A program made the position numbers and the translations under genes. This document shows, in pieces, positions 39,073 to 48,436 of a stretch of 64,000 bases of DNA. The DNA comes from Flammeovirgaceae bacterium (lineage in GTDB: Bacteria; Bacteroidota; Bacteroidia; Cytophagales; Cyclobacteriaceae): positions 42,142 to 106,141 of the forward strand of contig JADJRT010000015.1 in assembly GCA_016712035.1 (NCBI GenBank). The letters are read 5' to 3'. How positions within the stretch are numbered: the first letter of the stretch is position 1; each line of letters begins with the position of its first letter. The notes below the pieces were generated by a model, which had not been told where the DNA came from, did not search any database, and saw only the letters and a list, made by a program, of their open reading frames with translations.

Positions 39073-39423
39073 TTACATGAATCCAAGTTCCAGTTTAGCC
39101 GCTTCACTCATCATATCCTGCGAGTAGGGTGGATCAAACGTAAGTTCAACTTCTACACTGTTAATACCCGGGATTTCTTTTACTTTCTGTTCAACCTCGA
39201 CAGGAATAACTTCTGCCGAAGGACAGGAGGGGGAAGTCAGGGTAATTAGTATAAATACATTGTTAACTGGAAAAACACTAATCTCGTAGATCAAGCCCAA
39301 CTCATAAACATCAACAGGGATTTCAGGATCGTAGACAGTTTTAATAGCTGCAATCACCTTGTCGCGAAGTTCGTTTTGAGTTTCCGGAACTTTCTGTTCA
39401 ATATTTTCTGATGGATTACTCAC
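39073..39423 (-). CDS. sufT: SUF-associated DUF59/MIP18 protein
   Basis: A 116-residue protein of the DUF59 (MIP18-like) family: VYDPEIPVDVYELGLIYEI, TLTSPSCPSAEVIP with the conserved Cys, and VELTFDPPYSQDMMSEAAK. In SUF operons such proteins help mature Fe-S proteins. Its start overlaps the sufE stop by 4 bases. The SufT name follows its operon position and family. Confidence 0.9.
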   Translation of the reverse strand: MSNPSENIEQKVPETQNELRDKVIAAIKTVYDPEIPVDVYELGLIYEISVFPVNNVFILITLTSPSCPSAEVIPVEVEQKVKEIPGINSVEVELTFDPPYSQDMMSEAAKLELGFM

Positions 39424-39854
39424 GAGGCAATTTCTTTTTGAGTTTTGAAGGCCAACGCATAAAACTTCATTTGTTTGATCATGGCCGCAAAGCCGTTTGA
39501 ACGCTGTGTGCCGATGAATCGTTCCATCCCAATCTTCTTCATAAAATAAAGATCAGCATTTAAAATCACATCCGGACTTTGGCCATTAAAAATCCGAATG
39601 AGTAGGCTTACTAATCCTTTGGTGATGGCCGTATTGCTATCGGCCTCAAAATAGATTTTATCATTTTCTAACCGAGCCATCATCCACACTTTCGACTGGC
39701 ATCCTTTTACAATATTATCTTCCGTTCTATCCGACTCCTTTATATCTGGCAGTTTTTGGCCCAACTCCATAATATAGAATACGGTCATCTCCATATCTCC
39801 ATCCAATAGGGAGAATTCGTCAATGATCGCGTCTTGTGTTTGGGGGATGCTCAT
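39420..39854 (-). CDS. sufE: Cysteine desulfuration protein SufE
   Basis: Takes sulfane sulfur from SufS and passes it to the SufBCD scaffold. At 144 residues it has the usual length. The active Cys lies in NIVKGCQSKVWMMA near residue 51. It follows sufS with no gap and precedes the DUF59 gene. Confidence 0.94.
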   Translation of the reverse strand: MSIPQTQDAIIDEFSLLDGDMEMTVFYIMELGQKLPDIKESDRTEDNIVKGCQSKVWMMARLENDKIYFEADSNTAITKGLVSLLIRIFNGQSPDVILNADLYFMKKIGMERFIGTQRSNGFAAMIKQMKFYALAFKTQKEIAS

Positions 39855-41093
39855 TTACTTCAGAAATTTAACAATTCGTTCAACACCTTCAGCCAACAAA
39901 TCTATTTCTTCTTTTGTATTGTAAACGGAAAATGAGGCGCGCACGGTTCCCTCTATTCCATATCGTTCCATTAGAGGTTGCGTACAATGATGTCCGGTGC
40001 GCACGGCAATTCCGCGCGTATCCAGCATTTGCCCAATGTCAAAGTGGTGAATACCGTCTATAACAAACAACTGCACACTTACTTTTTCTCGGGCCGTTCC
40101 TATCAACCGCACGGAGGGTATAGAAGATAATTTCTTAGCCGCATAGCTTAATAACTCTGCTTCGTGGTTCGCTATATTTTCTTTTCCCAATTCATTGATA
40201 AAAAGAATGGCTTCATTCAAAGCCACCACATCAGCGATGTTGGGTGTGCCGGCTTCAAATTTATAAGGGAGATCGTTGTAGGTTGTTTTTTCGAATGTAA
40301 CATCCTTAATCATTTCACCACCACCCATATAAGGAGGCATTTTTTCTAAAAGTTCTTTCTTTCCATAAAGGATACCTGTACCCGTGGGGCCATACATCTT
40401 ATGCGAACTGATGCAATAGAAATCACAATCAAGTGCTTGTACATCGATTGGTAAATGTGCAGACGATTGGGCACCATCAATTAACACCACCGCGCCAACC
40501 TGATGTGCTAAATCAATGATTTCCTTTATCGGATTGATGGAACCTAAACTATTGGATGCATGATTAACGGCAACTACTTTGGTTTTCCCAGAAAGTAATT
40601 TTTGATAAGCGTCCAGGTCTAACTCACCAACTTCACTAAGCGGAATTACTTTTATGATTGCGCCTTTCTCTTCACAGATAAGTTGCCATGGAACAATGTT
40701 TGAGTGATGCTCCATGCCTGAAATAATAATTTCATCGCCTGCTTTAACAAATGCCCGGCCATACGAAGAGGAACCCAGATTAATGCTTTCTGTAACTCCA
40801 CGCGTGAATATTATTTCCTCAACATGTTTGGCATTGATAAATCGTTGCATTGTATGGCGAGTTTCTTCATAAGCTTTTGTAGCGCGCTCGGCTAATGTGT
40901 GAATTCCCCTGTGAATATTTGCATTATCGTGTTCGTAATATCGAGTCAAGGCATCAATAACCCGCTTTGGTTTTTGATTGGTTGCCGCGTTGTCTAAATA
41001 CACTAAGGGGTTACCATTCACTTGCTGGTGTAAGACCGGAAATTGTTTCCGGATCTTTTCTAAATTCAATTCTATGGCAGCCGGGGTATTCAT
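39855..41093 (-). CDS. sufS: Cysteine desulfurase SufS
   Basis: PLP-dependent enzyme releasing sulfur from cysteine for Fe-S assembly. The PLP lysine is in CISSHKMYGPTGTGILYG near residue 230. The active Cys is in the short loop RTGHHCTQPLMERYG near residue 365, as in group II desulfurases. It has 412 residues. The start overlaps sufD by 4 bases. The frame is intact. Confidence 0.96.
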   Translation of the reverse strand: MNTPAAIELNLEKIRKQFPVLHQQVNGNPLVYLDNAATNQKPKRVIDALTRYYEHDNANIHRGIHTLAERATKAYEETRHTMQRFINAKHVEEIIFTRGVTESINLGSSSYGRAFVKAGDEIIISGMEHHSNIVPWQLICEEKGAIIKVIPLSEVGELDLDAYQKLLSGKTKVVAVNHASNSLGSINPIKEIIDLAHQVGAVVLIDGAQSSAHLPIDVQALDCDFYCISSHKMYGPTGTGILYGKKELLEKMPPYMGGGEMIKDVTFEKTTYNDLPYKFEAGTPNIADVVALNEAILFINELGKENIANHEAELLSYAAKKLSSIPSVRLIGTAREKVSVQLFVIDGIHHFDIGQMLDTRGIAVRTGHHCTQPLMERYGIEGTVRASFSVYNTKEEIDLLAEGVERIVKFLK

Positions 41094-42391
41094 TCGAAGT
41101 TCTTATGAAGTCGTTCGGAGATCAGTTTATCGAGATACGATTTTAAAGTTTCATTTTTGATAGGAGTGAGCACTTCTCCAGCAAAAGCATAAAGTAACAT
41201 GGCTTTTGCAATAGGTTCGGAAATTCCGCGTGAGCGAAGATAAAACAAAGCTTCTTCATCCAATTGACCCGTAGTACAACCATGCGAACATTTTACATCA
41301 TCGGCCCAAATTTCCAATTGAGGTTTTGTGTTTACCGTGGCGGAATCAGATACAAGGATGTTTCTGTTTGATTGAAACGCATTGGTCTTTTGTGCATGCG
41401 GTCTTACAAAAATTTTCCCGTTAAAGATTCCTTTCGAGTTGCCATCCATAATACCCTTATACATTTCATTGCTGAATGAATTAGGCTTTTTATGATCAAC
41501 CACAGTATGGTTATCTCCGAGCGTATTTCCATTTAATAGATACAATCCATAAAAATGCGATTCACAATTTTCGCCATCAATGATAATGCTTAAGTTATTG
41601 CGTATCAGTTGGCCGTTTAAGGTTAACGTAAACGTATTTATCTGACTTGAATCTGACTGATGGATTACGGTGTTGGCTACTTGGTAACTTTTACCCGAAT
41701 CGTTTTGAATCTTACAATATTCCAATTGGGACTGTTCTTTCACGATCCACTCTTCGGAGAAATTATGGAAGGCAGGATTTGATCCAACAGAATCAAATTT
41801 TTCAATCACGCTAAGTTGACTTCCCTTTTCAACAATCCCTAAAATCCGGGTATGAACAAGGGCTTGACTTTTCGTTACATCGTTCAGATGTAAAATGAAA
41901 ATGGGTTTAGAGACATTGATATTTTCAGGAACATGAATAAATAAACCGTCTTGCCAATAGGCTGCATTCATGGCAGCGAATGGATCACTTTCCGGAGTTA
42001 GATATTTATCCAGGTTCGAAATCTCTTTCTCTGCATTTGCCTGAATGAGCGGAAGAATTTTAACCTCACTTGCCGGGCTTATCACTTTTGAAAGTGATGG
42101 AACATAAGAACCATTTACAAACACCAATACATTCGCATCCAGATTTGGAATCAGGTATGAATCGATTGAGGCAATTTGTGACGTGGAAACTTGAATATCC
42201 CATTTAAAATTCTTCTCCAGGTTTTTAGTAATAGGAGTGAAGCGATACTCTTCATGTTTGATATCGGGTAACCCAACTTTTTTAAAATGGGCCATCGCCT
42301 TTGCACGCTGGTCATTTCCTACCTCAAACCTTGATAGATCAAAGGATTCGATAATTTCATGCTTCAAATCTCGGGCTTCAGTCGTATTCAT
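41090..42391 (-). CDS. sufD: Fe-S cluster assembly protein SufD
   Basis: Scaffold partner of SufB in the SufBC2D complex, 433 residues. The characteristic beta-helix core is followed by HAQKTNAFQSNRNILVSD, and the conserved SHGCTTGQLDEEALFYLRSRG lies near the C-terminus. It lies 2 bases downstream of sufC. The frame is intact. Confidence 0.95.
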   Translation of the reverse strand: MNTTEARDLKHEIIESFDLSRFEVGNDQRAKAMAHFKKVGLPDIKHEEYRFTPITKNLEKNFKWDIQVSTSQIASIDSYLIPNLDANVLVFVNGSYVPSLSKVISPASEVKILPLIQANAEKEISNLDKYLTPESDPFAAMNAAYWQDGLFIHVPENINVSKPIFILHLNDVTKSQALVHTRILGIVEKGSQLSVIEKFDSVGSNPAFHNFSEEWIVKEQSQLEYCKIQNDSGKSYQVANTVIHQSDSSQINTFTLTLNGQLIRNNLSIIIDGENCESHFYGLYLLNGNTLGDNHTVVDHKKPNSFSNEMYKGIMDGNSKGIFNGKIFVRPHAQKTNAFQSNRNILVSDSATVNTKPQLEIWADDVKCSHGCTTGQLDEEALFYLRSRGISEPIAKAMLLYAFAGEVLTPIKNETLKSYLDKLISERLHKNFE

Positions 42392-42393
42392 AA

Positions 42394-43147
42394 TCAGGCA
42401 ACTTCAACTTCAGATTTAATCCAATCGTATCCTTTGGCCTCCAATTCAAGGGCTAATTCCTTTGGACCGGATTTGACAATTTTTCCTTTGTAGAGGACAT
42501 GCACAAAATCAGGAACAATGTGATCTAATAAACGCTGATAATGGGTTACTACAATAATGGCATTATTCTTATTACGAAGCGTGTTTACACCATTGGCAAC
42601 AATGCGAAGGGCATCAATATCTAATCCCGAGTCTGTCTCATCAAGGATAGCGAGCTTGGGTTCGAGCATGGCCATCTGAAAAATTTCATTACGTTTCTTT
42701 TCACCTCCCGAAAACCCTCGTTAAGCGAACGACTCAATAAGGACTGGTCAATCTCCACCAACTTCATTTTCTCTTTCATCAATTGAAGAAAGGACACAGC
42801 ATCCAACACTTGTTGCCCGCGGTAGGTGCGAATCTGATTGATAGCACTTTTCATAAAATTGATTGTGCTAACACCTGGAATTTCTACGGGATACTGGAAG
42901 GCCATAAATATGCCTTCGCGCGCACGATCCTCAGGTGACAAATCCAATAGATTCTTTCCTAGAAAATCAACCGTACCTTGAGTTACTTCGAAATCTTCTC
43001 TTCCAGCTAAAACGGATGCCAATGTACTTTTTCCCGAACCATTGGGCCCCATGATGGCGTGTACTTCACCTGGCTTTACAGTCAGGTTAATTCCGTTAAG
43101 ATTTGCTTATCGGCAACTTTCGCTTGTAAATTTTTTATCGTTAACAT
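42394..43147 (-). CDS. sufC: Fe-S assembly ATPase SufC (two frameshifts)
   Basis: ABC-type ATPase of the SufBCD scaffold, about 251 residues when repaired. The ATG at 43147 gives MLTIKNLQAKVADKQIL. A lost A at T43096-43097 (plus) interrupts before NGINLTVKPGEVHAI. Walker A is MGPNGSGKST. A lost T at A42711-42714 (plus) interrupts the ABC signature, which should read EGFSGGEKKRNEI. Walker B is LAILDETDSGLD. Both defects are homopolymer losses in an essential gene, hence probably errors. Confidence 0.93.
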
Positions 43148-43177
43148 TGTTCTCTAACTATTTATTAAAACTTATGA

Positions 43178-44623
43178 TTAGCCTACACTTCCTTCTAAGG
43201 TAAGTGCAAGAAGTTTTTGTGCCTCTACGGCAAACTCCATGGGTAATTGATTCAGTACTTCCTTCGCATAGCCATTCACGATTAGCGCCACGGCTGCTTC
43301 TTCATCAATACCGCGTTGTAGACAATAGAAAATTTGATCTTCACCAATTTTAGATGTTGTTGCTTCGTGCTCAATACGGGCACTGTTATTTTCTACATCG
43401 ATATACGGAAATGTATGCGCTCCACATTGATCGCCCATCAATAACGAATCGCACTGCGAATGATTTCTTGCATTGCTGGCGCGTTTCATTACATGAACCT
43501 GCCCGCGGTAACTATTCTGAGATTTACCGGCAGAAATTCCCTTGCTCACAATACGTGATCGGGTATTCTTACCAATGTGAATCATCTTCGTACCCGTATC
43601 CGCTTGTTGATAATTATTGGTTACCGCAACCGAGTAAAATTCCCCAACAGAATTATCACCTTTTAAAATACAGGATGGATATTTCCAGGTGATGGCCGAT
43701 CCGGTTTCTACTTGCGTCCAGGAAATTTTTGAACGATCGCCAAAACACAAACCCCGTTTGGTAACGAAATTATAAATACCTCCTTTGCCATTCTTATCGC
43801 CCGGATACCAATTTTGTACCGTTGAATACTTGATCTCGGCATCCTTCATGGTATAGAGCTCTACGACTGCAGCATGCAGTTGATTTTCATCGCGCATAGG
43901 CGCGGTACAACCTTCGAGGTAACTTACATAAGAGCCTTCGTCTGCAACAATTAAAGTTCTTTCAAATTGCCCTGTATTAGCTGCGTTAATTCTAAAGTAG
44001 GTGGACAACTCCATGGGGCAACGGATGCCTTTGGGGATGTAACAAAATGATCCATCAGAAAACACGGCTGAGTTGAGTGCTGCAAAATAATTATCGTTAA
44101 TAGGAACCACTGAGCCAAGATACTTTTTGATAAGTTCCGGATGCTCTCTTACCGCTTCACTAAAAGAACAAAAGATAATTCCCAGTTCACTTAATTTCTC
44201 CTTAAAAGTTGTTGCCACAGAAACACTATCAATTACAGCATCAACAGCTACACCGGTAAGTCTTTTTTGTTCAGTTAATGAGATACCAAGTTTCTCAAAT
44301 GTCTTGATCAACTCAGGGTCAACTTCATTAAGACTGTTGAGATTCGCTTTCTTCTTTGGGGCAGAGTAATAGATAATATTTTGATAATCGATAGAAGGAT
44401 AGGTAACATTTGGCCAGGTAGGCTCAATCATTTTTTGCCATAGCCGAAATGCTTTTAACCTCCATTCCAACAACCACTCGGGCTCACCTTTCTTAGCCGA
44501 AATGAATCGAACCGTACCTTCATTAAGACCCATGGGCGCCTCATCGGCTTCCAGATTTACGGTCCAGCCATGTTCGTATTCTTTCGATGTTATTTCCTCC
44601 AGTACCTGATTGCTTTTGCTCAT
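43178..44623 (-). CDS. sufB: Fe-S cluster assembly protein SufB
   Basis: Core scaffold protein, 481 residues, first gene of the operon. Typical segments are YIPKGIRCPMELSTYFRIN, SYLEGCTAPMRDENQLHAAV, and GDQCGAHTFPYIDVEN with the conserved Cys. The frame is intact. A 30-base gap separates it from sufC. No exact promoter box was found in the 87 bases upstream. Confidence 0.97.
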   Translation of the reverse strand: MSKSNQVLEEITSKEYEHGWTVNLEADEAPMGLNEGTVRFISAKKGEPEWLLEWRLKAFRLWQKMIEPTWPNVTYPSIDYQNIIYYSAPKKKANLNSLNEVDPELIKTFEKLGISLTEQKRLTGVAVDAVIDSVSVATTFKEKLSELGIIFCSFSEAVREHPELIKKYLGSVVPINDNYFAALNSAVFSDGSFCYIPKGIRCPMELSTYFRINAANTGQFERTLIVADEGSYVSYLEGCTAPMRDENQLHAAVVELYTMKDAEIKYSTVQNWYPGDKNGKGGIYNFVTKRGLCFGDRSKISWTQVETGSAITWKYPSCILKGDNSVGEFYSVAVTNNYQQADTGTKMIHIGKNTRSRIVSKGISAGKSQNSYRGQVHVMKRASNARNHSQCDSLLMGDQCGAHTFPYIDVENNSARIEHEATTSKIGEDQIFYCLQRGIDEEAAVALIVNGYAKEVLNQLPMEFAVEAQKLLALTLEGSVG

Positions 44624-44710
44624 CGCAGCCTATTTAGACTAAATTCAAATAATCTTTAAAAATACAACAAAACTGCAGCTTTAAGGTTCAGACTTCGGCA
44701 AAATTTAATA

Positions 44711-45175
44711 TTAAGTGAGCTTTAAATTCCTGTCCAGACTCTCTTCTAAAGAGATCATGGTTTCTGTTCTCTCAATACCCTCTACCTGCTGCATTTTGTC
44801 GTGGAGTACTTCCTTCAAATGGTTGGTGTCGCGGCAGTGGATCTTAATAAACATCGAATAATTTCCTGTCGTGTAGTGAATGTTGGTGATCTCAGGAATA
44901 TTACGAAGTTTCGCTAGAACCATATCATATAAAGCACTCTTTTCCAGATAGATACCGATAAAAGCCGTGATGTCATATCCTAGTTTTGCGTAATTGATTC
45001 GCAAGGTTGTTTTGTCAAGTATCCCTGCATCTTCCATTTTATTCATTCGAACATGAACCGTTCCTTGAGAGACATTGACCTTTTTTGCCACTTCGGTATA
45101 GGGCCTTTTGGCATCCTGCATGAGGATCTCTAGAATTTTGAGGTCCGTATTATCAATTTCAAAATTTTTGCTCAT
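44711..45175 (-). CDS. Lrp/AsnC-family transcriptional regulator
   Basis: About 154 residues from the ATG at 45175 (MSKNFEIDNTDLKILEILMQ), which fits family starts better than the upstream ATG at 45217. The N-terminal winged helix contains PYTEVAKKVNVSQGTVHVRM. The C-terminal RAM/ACT ligand domain follows. It may sense an amino acid. Its target is not evident; the suf operon downstream and the tRNA-like transcript upstream are only neighbours. Confidence 0.93.
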   Translation of the reverse strand: MSKNFEIDNTDLKILEILMQDAKRPYTEVAKKVNVSQGTVHVRMNKMEDAGILDKTTLRINYAKLGYDITAFIGIYLEKSALYDMVLAKLRNIPEITNIHYTTGNYSMFIKIHCRDTNHLKEVLHDKMQQVEGIERTETMISLEESLDRNLKLT

Positions 45176-45251
45176 GAGGGGTGTGTTATTTTTTAAATAT
45201 GATAATAAATAACGCATTTTGTTAAATATTATCTAAATTTTATTTATATTA

Positions 45252-45283
45252 TTTGCGTCAAAATCATAATTGACGTTACTTTG
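45252..45283 (+). promoter_or_regulatory. Possible promoter of the tRNA-like RNA
   Basis: TTTG at 45252-45255 and TACTTTG at 45277-45283, the latter one base short of TAnnTTTG, separated by 21 bases. The expected start would be near 45290, about 60 bases before the tRNA-like fold. Confidence 0.3.
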
Positions 45284-45353
45284 CTAAAGAATTCGTAACG
45301 ATACTTTCTAATTTTAGATCAGGTCGGGTTCTAAAACAGAAGTTCTTTAAAAT

Positions 45354-45500
45354 TGTAGGGTGTTGAAATTGGCAGACAAGCCCTCCTGTCTCGGGGTGGG
45401 GATCAAAGGATAAACGCAAGGTAATGGGTTGACCACTAAAAAGTTTTTCTTATGCCTTGCAGCTAACTTCTCCGTGGAGGTTCGAAGCCTCCCTCTACAG
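45354..45500 (+). ncRNA. tRNA-like RNA with class II D-arm and very long variable region
   Basis: Acceptor-type stem TGTAGGG (45354-45360) pairs with CTCTACA (45493-45499), 7 bp with one G-U. A D-arm, TTG-AAATTGGCAGA-CAA (45363-45379), is nearly that of tRNA-Leu. A putative anticodon arm spans 45381-45397 with loop CTGTCTC, U33 and triplet GTC, but its stem is imperfect (four pairs). About 78 bases of variable region contain GCAAGG/CCTTGC pairing (45416-45421 with 45455-45460). A T-arm, GGAGG-TTCGAAG-CCTCC, spans 45476-45492. CCA is not encoded. A strong terminator follows. It is too long for a normal tRNA and has no group I intron hallmarks. It could be a degenerate tRNA-Leu-type gene or a distinct small RNA. 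Confidence 0.45.
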
Positions 45501-45502
45501 CT

Positions 45503-45536
45503 AAGCCCTGGCGATTATCGTCAGGGCTTTTTTTAT
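45503..45536 (+). terminator. Rho-independent terminator after the tRNA-like RNA
   Basis: AAGCCCTG / CAGGGCTT stem (45503-45510 with 45522-45529) with an inner CGAT/ATCG pairing, then a run of T. It starts 3 bases after the tRNA-like fold and lies about 75 bases before fadD. Confidence 0.85.
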
Positions 45537-45611
45537 ACACCTCCAGTAGAGATCCATCGATTGCTGGTACCACCTTTTTTTTCGTTCTTTAGAAATCTAA
45601 ATCCTATAAGA

Positions 45612-47288
45612 ATGAATTCACCTTGGTTTTCAAAGTATCCAAAAGGAATACCGCAAGAGATAGGACCTTATGAATATGAGTCATTGATTGACCTGTTCGA
45701 AGTTGGTGCTCGGAAGTATCCTAACCGGGTAGCCTTTGAAAATTATGGAAAGCAGATCACGTTCGAGGAAGTCGATCGATTGTCCACTGCTTTTGCAGCC
45801 TATCTTCAAACCGAGCTTAAGCTGCAAAAGGGAGACCGCATTGCAATTCAAATACCCAACCTTATCCAGTTTCCAATAGCCTTTATGGGTTCGATCAAGG
45901 CTGGCTTAATAGCGGTGAACACAAATCCGCTCTACACACCACATGAAATGCTACATCAATTTAATGATGCCGGTATTTCGGCTATTGTAATTGTTTCTAA
46001 TTACGCCCATCAGCTTGAATTGATTCAGGATAAAATCTCAGTAAAACATATCATCGTAACCGATATGGGCGATATGTTGGGCGGATTCAAAGGCGCCATC
46101 ATGAACTTTATCGTAAAGTATGTAAAGAAACTTGTGCCACGTTATAGTTTACCGACTGCACTATCTTTAAAAACTGTTTTGCAAAAGGGCCAGTCGCTCG
46201 CTTATCAAAAACCACAAATCCATATTGAAGATGTGGCTGTCTTGCAATACACAGGCGGTACGACCGGAGTTTCAAAAGGCGCGCAGCTTTCGCATAGAAA
46301 TATTATTGCGCATAATGCCATGATCACGCATTGGTTTGGTCCGTTACTCACCGAAGGTCAGCAAGATATCATCATTACGGCTCTTCCTTTATACCACATA
46401 TTCGCGTTAACGGTTAATGGCTTGCTGATGTATACTCAAGGTGTTAAAAGTGTACTGATTACGAATCCTCGGGATATGCCCGGATTCGTAAAGGAATTGA
46501 AGAAGCATCGATTCTCCATCATTACCGGAGTGAACACATTGTTCAACGGGATGCTTAATAATCCAGATTTTAAAGACTGCGATTTCTCGGCCTTGAAAGG
46601 TGCCATTGGGGGTGCAATGGCCATACAAGATGTGGTGGCTAATAAATGGGAGGAGGTTACGGGCCAACCTTTGGTAGAGGGTTATGGATTAAGTGAAACA
46701 TCGCCTGTACTTTGTTGTAATCCCCTCAATGGAAATCATAAACGGGGTACCATTGGCATACCCATGCCGAGCACTAACCTGGCCATTTTTGATGATGACG
46801 GTAATCAATTAAAACAGGGTGAAGTAGGAGAGATTTGTGCGCAAGGGCCACAAGTGATGCGAGGTTATTGGAATCAGGACAACACAGGTGTTTTCTTTCC
46901 CGGAGAGTGGTTTCGCACAGGCGACATTGGTTTAATGGACGAAGATGGCTATTTCAAAATAGTGGATCGTAAGAAGGATATGATTAAGGTATCTGGATTT
47001 AATGTATACCCGAATGAAATTGAAGGTGTATTATCAAAACATCCAAAGGTGCTGGAAGTTGCCGCTATTGGTATAGCAGATGCTCGATCAGGCGAAGCCA
47101 TTAAAGCCTTTGTTGTAAAACGCGATCAAAGTTTGACAGAAGAAGAGTTAAAAACCTATTGTCACGAATACCTGACCAACTACAAGATACCAAGATATAT
47201 TGAATTTAGAACGGAATTACCCAAAACGAATGTGGGTAAAATTTTACGGAGGGCTTTGAAAGAAGTCGAAAAATCTAGCGTTGCCTGA
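45612..47288 (+). CDS. fadD: Long-chain fatty acid-CoA ligase
   Basis: AMP-forming acyl-CoA synthetase of 558 residues, activating fatty acids with ATP and CoA. The start at the ATG 45612 (MNSPWFSKYPKGIPQEIGPY) is chosen because everything upstream in frame crosses the tRNA-like RNA and its terminator. Motifs: LQYTGGTTGVSKGAQLSH (AMP binding), GYGLSETSPVL, DRKKDMIKVSGFNVYPNEIE, and PKTNVGKILRRAL with the catalytic Lys. It is followed by a glycosyltransferase 47 bases on. Confidence 0.94.
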   Translation: MNSPWFSKYPKGIPQEIGPYEYESLIDLFEVGARKYPNRVAFENYGKQITFEEVDRLSTAFAAYLQTELKLQKGDRIAIQIPNLIQFPIAFMGSIKAGLIAVNTNPLYTPHEMLHQFNDAGISAIVIVSNYAHQLELIQDKISVKHIIVTDMGDMLGGFKGAIMNFIVKYVKKLVPRYSLPTALSLKTVLQKGQSLAYQKPQIHIEDVAVLQYTGGTTGVSKGAQLSHRNIIAHNAMITHWFGPLLTEGQQDIIITALPLYHIFALTVNGLLMYTQGVKSVLITNPRDMPGFVKELKKHRFSIITGVNTLFNGMLNNPDFKDCDFSALKGAIGGAMAIQDVVANKWEEVTGQPLVEGYGLSETSPVLCCNPLNGNHKRGTIGIPMPSTNLAIFDDDGNQLKQGEVGEICAQGPQVMRGYWNQDNTGVFFPGEWFRTGDIGLMDEDGYFKIVDRKKDMIKVSGFNVYPNEIEGVLSKHPKVLEVAAIGIADARSGEAIKAFVVKRDQSLTEEELKTYCHEYLTNYKIPRYIEFRTELPKTNVGKILRRALKEVEKSSVA

Positions 47289-47335
47289 CAAAGTAAATTT
47301 TGTGATAAAACGAATCAAGTTCTGATCTTTGCTGG

Positions 47336-48430
47336 ATGAACATCTTATTAATTACGCAGGAAGATATTCTGGCGGGTTCTACATATTCGGTTTCTTATCT
47401 TGCAAAGGGTTTATCAGCGCGTGGACATAAGGTAATTGTAGCGGCCCGGCCTGGTTCAGTACTTCATCAAATTCTGGAGAAAGAACCGATTACTTTCATT
47501 CCATTCACCATACCAACGCGGTTTCATTGGGCCTCCGTCCGAACTTTGGTACGATTAGTTAGGCAACATCAAATTCAGGTTATCAACGCACAATCGAGTA
47601 AAGACAGATACATTACCGTATTAGCTCGTTGGTTTTATCGGATTCCCGTTTTGCTGATTCACACCCGAAGACAGGTCTCTATGAGCGTTGGTGGATTTTT
47701 TCAAAATCTTGTTTATGTAAAGGGCACTGATAAAATTGTAGCGGTAAGTGAAGGAGTAAAGCGGTCGCTCATTGAAAATAGGGTTCCGGCTCAACATATA
47801 GCCGTAGTTTACAACGGCACCCCAACCGAAAAATACACAGCCATTAATGCAGACGTTATTACAGAATTGAAGGCTAAATTTTCGATTGCTGTCGGAGACG
47901 TGGTGATCGGTTGCATCTCACGCAGGAAAAAACAAGAACAGTTGCTTCAAAGCCTCGATCTTATTGGCAAGCCCGTAAAGGTTATTCTGGTGGGCATTCA
48001 GGAAGATGAGGAATTAGAAAAAATTCGGGCAAACCTTACGTTACCTCATCAAATATTTTACGAAGGCGAAAAGGAAGGAGCGTATGCGTTGAACTATTAT
48101 CAGATTTTTACTTGTACGGTTCTCTGTTCAACAATCGAAGGACTTTCTCAGGGATTGCTGGAGTCTATGTATTTAGGCACACCGGTAATTGCAACAGCAG
48201 CAGCAGGTAATATTGATCTTATAAAACACAACGAGAACGGATTACTTTTTGAGGACAATGATATCGGCATGTTGTCGGCAAATATTCAAACGATAATAAA
48301 TGACCCTAAACTGCGTGAGAAATTGATTTCGGGTGGAATTACTACCGCAAGCGATACTTTTTCCATCGAGCGTACCCTTACCAACTACGAGAAGTTATAC
48401 ACTGAACTGTTAACTTCGCACAAAAATTAA
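47336..48430 (+). CDS. Glycosyltransferase family 4 protein
   Basis: A 364-residue GT-B enzyme. The N-terminal domain begins MNILLITQEDILAGSTYSVS and the C-terminal domain holds the nucleotide-sugar site, including CSTIEGLSQGLLESMYLGTP with the conserved Glu pattern EGLSQGLLE. It likely transfers a hexose to a cell-surface glycan or lipid; donor and acceptor are not readable. It lies 6 bases before a propeller gene, and perhaps in one transcript with fadD. Confidence 0.9.
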   Translation: MNILLITQEDILAGSTYSVSYLAKGLSARGHKVIVAARPGSVLHQILEKEPITFIPFTIPTRFHWASVRTLVRLVRQHQIQVINAQSSKDRYITVLARWFYRIPVLLIHTRRQVSMSVGGFFQNLVYVKGTDKIVAVSEGVKRSLIENRVPAQHIAVVYNGTPTEKYTAINADVITELKAKFSIAVGDVVIGCISRRKKQEQLLQSLDLIGKPVKVILVGIQEDEELEKIRANLTLPHQIFYEGEKEGAYALNYYQIFTCTVLCSTIEGLSQGLLESMYLGTPVIATAAAGNIDLIKHNENGLLFEDNDIGMLSANIQTIINDPKLREKLISGGITTASDTFSIERTLTNYEKLYTELLTSHKN

Positions 48431-48436
48431 TTTACA

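Noticed and set aside
45354..45500. Ordinary tRNA-Leu or a tRNA with a group I intron
   Set aside because: The anticodon loop is not a Leu anticodon, the stem is imperfect, the extra length lies in the variable region rather than the anticodon loop, and it is too short for a group I intron.
45559..45590. T-box riboswitch from GCTGGTACCACC upstream of fadD
   Set aside because: The resemblance to the T-box bulge is short, the terminator lies before rather than after it, and no specifier stem was found.
45429..45611. Extended N-terminus of FadD
   Set aside because: The open frame runs through the tRNA-like RNA and its terminator. Family homology begins at the ATG at 45612.
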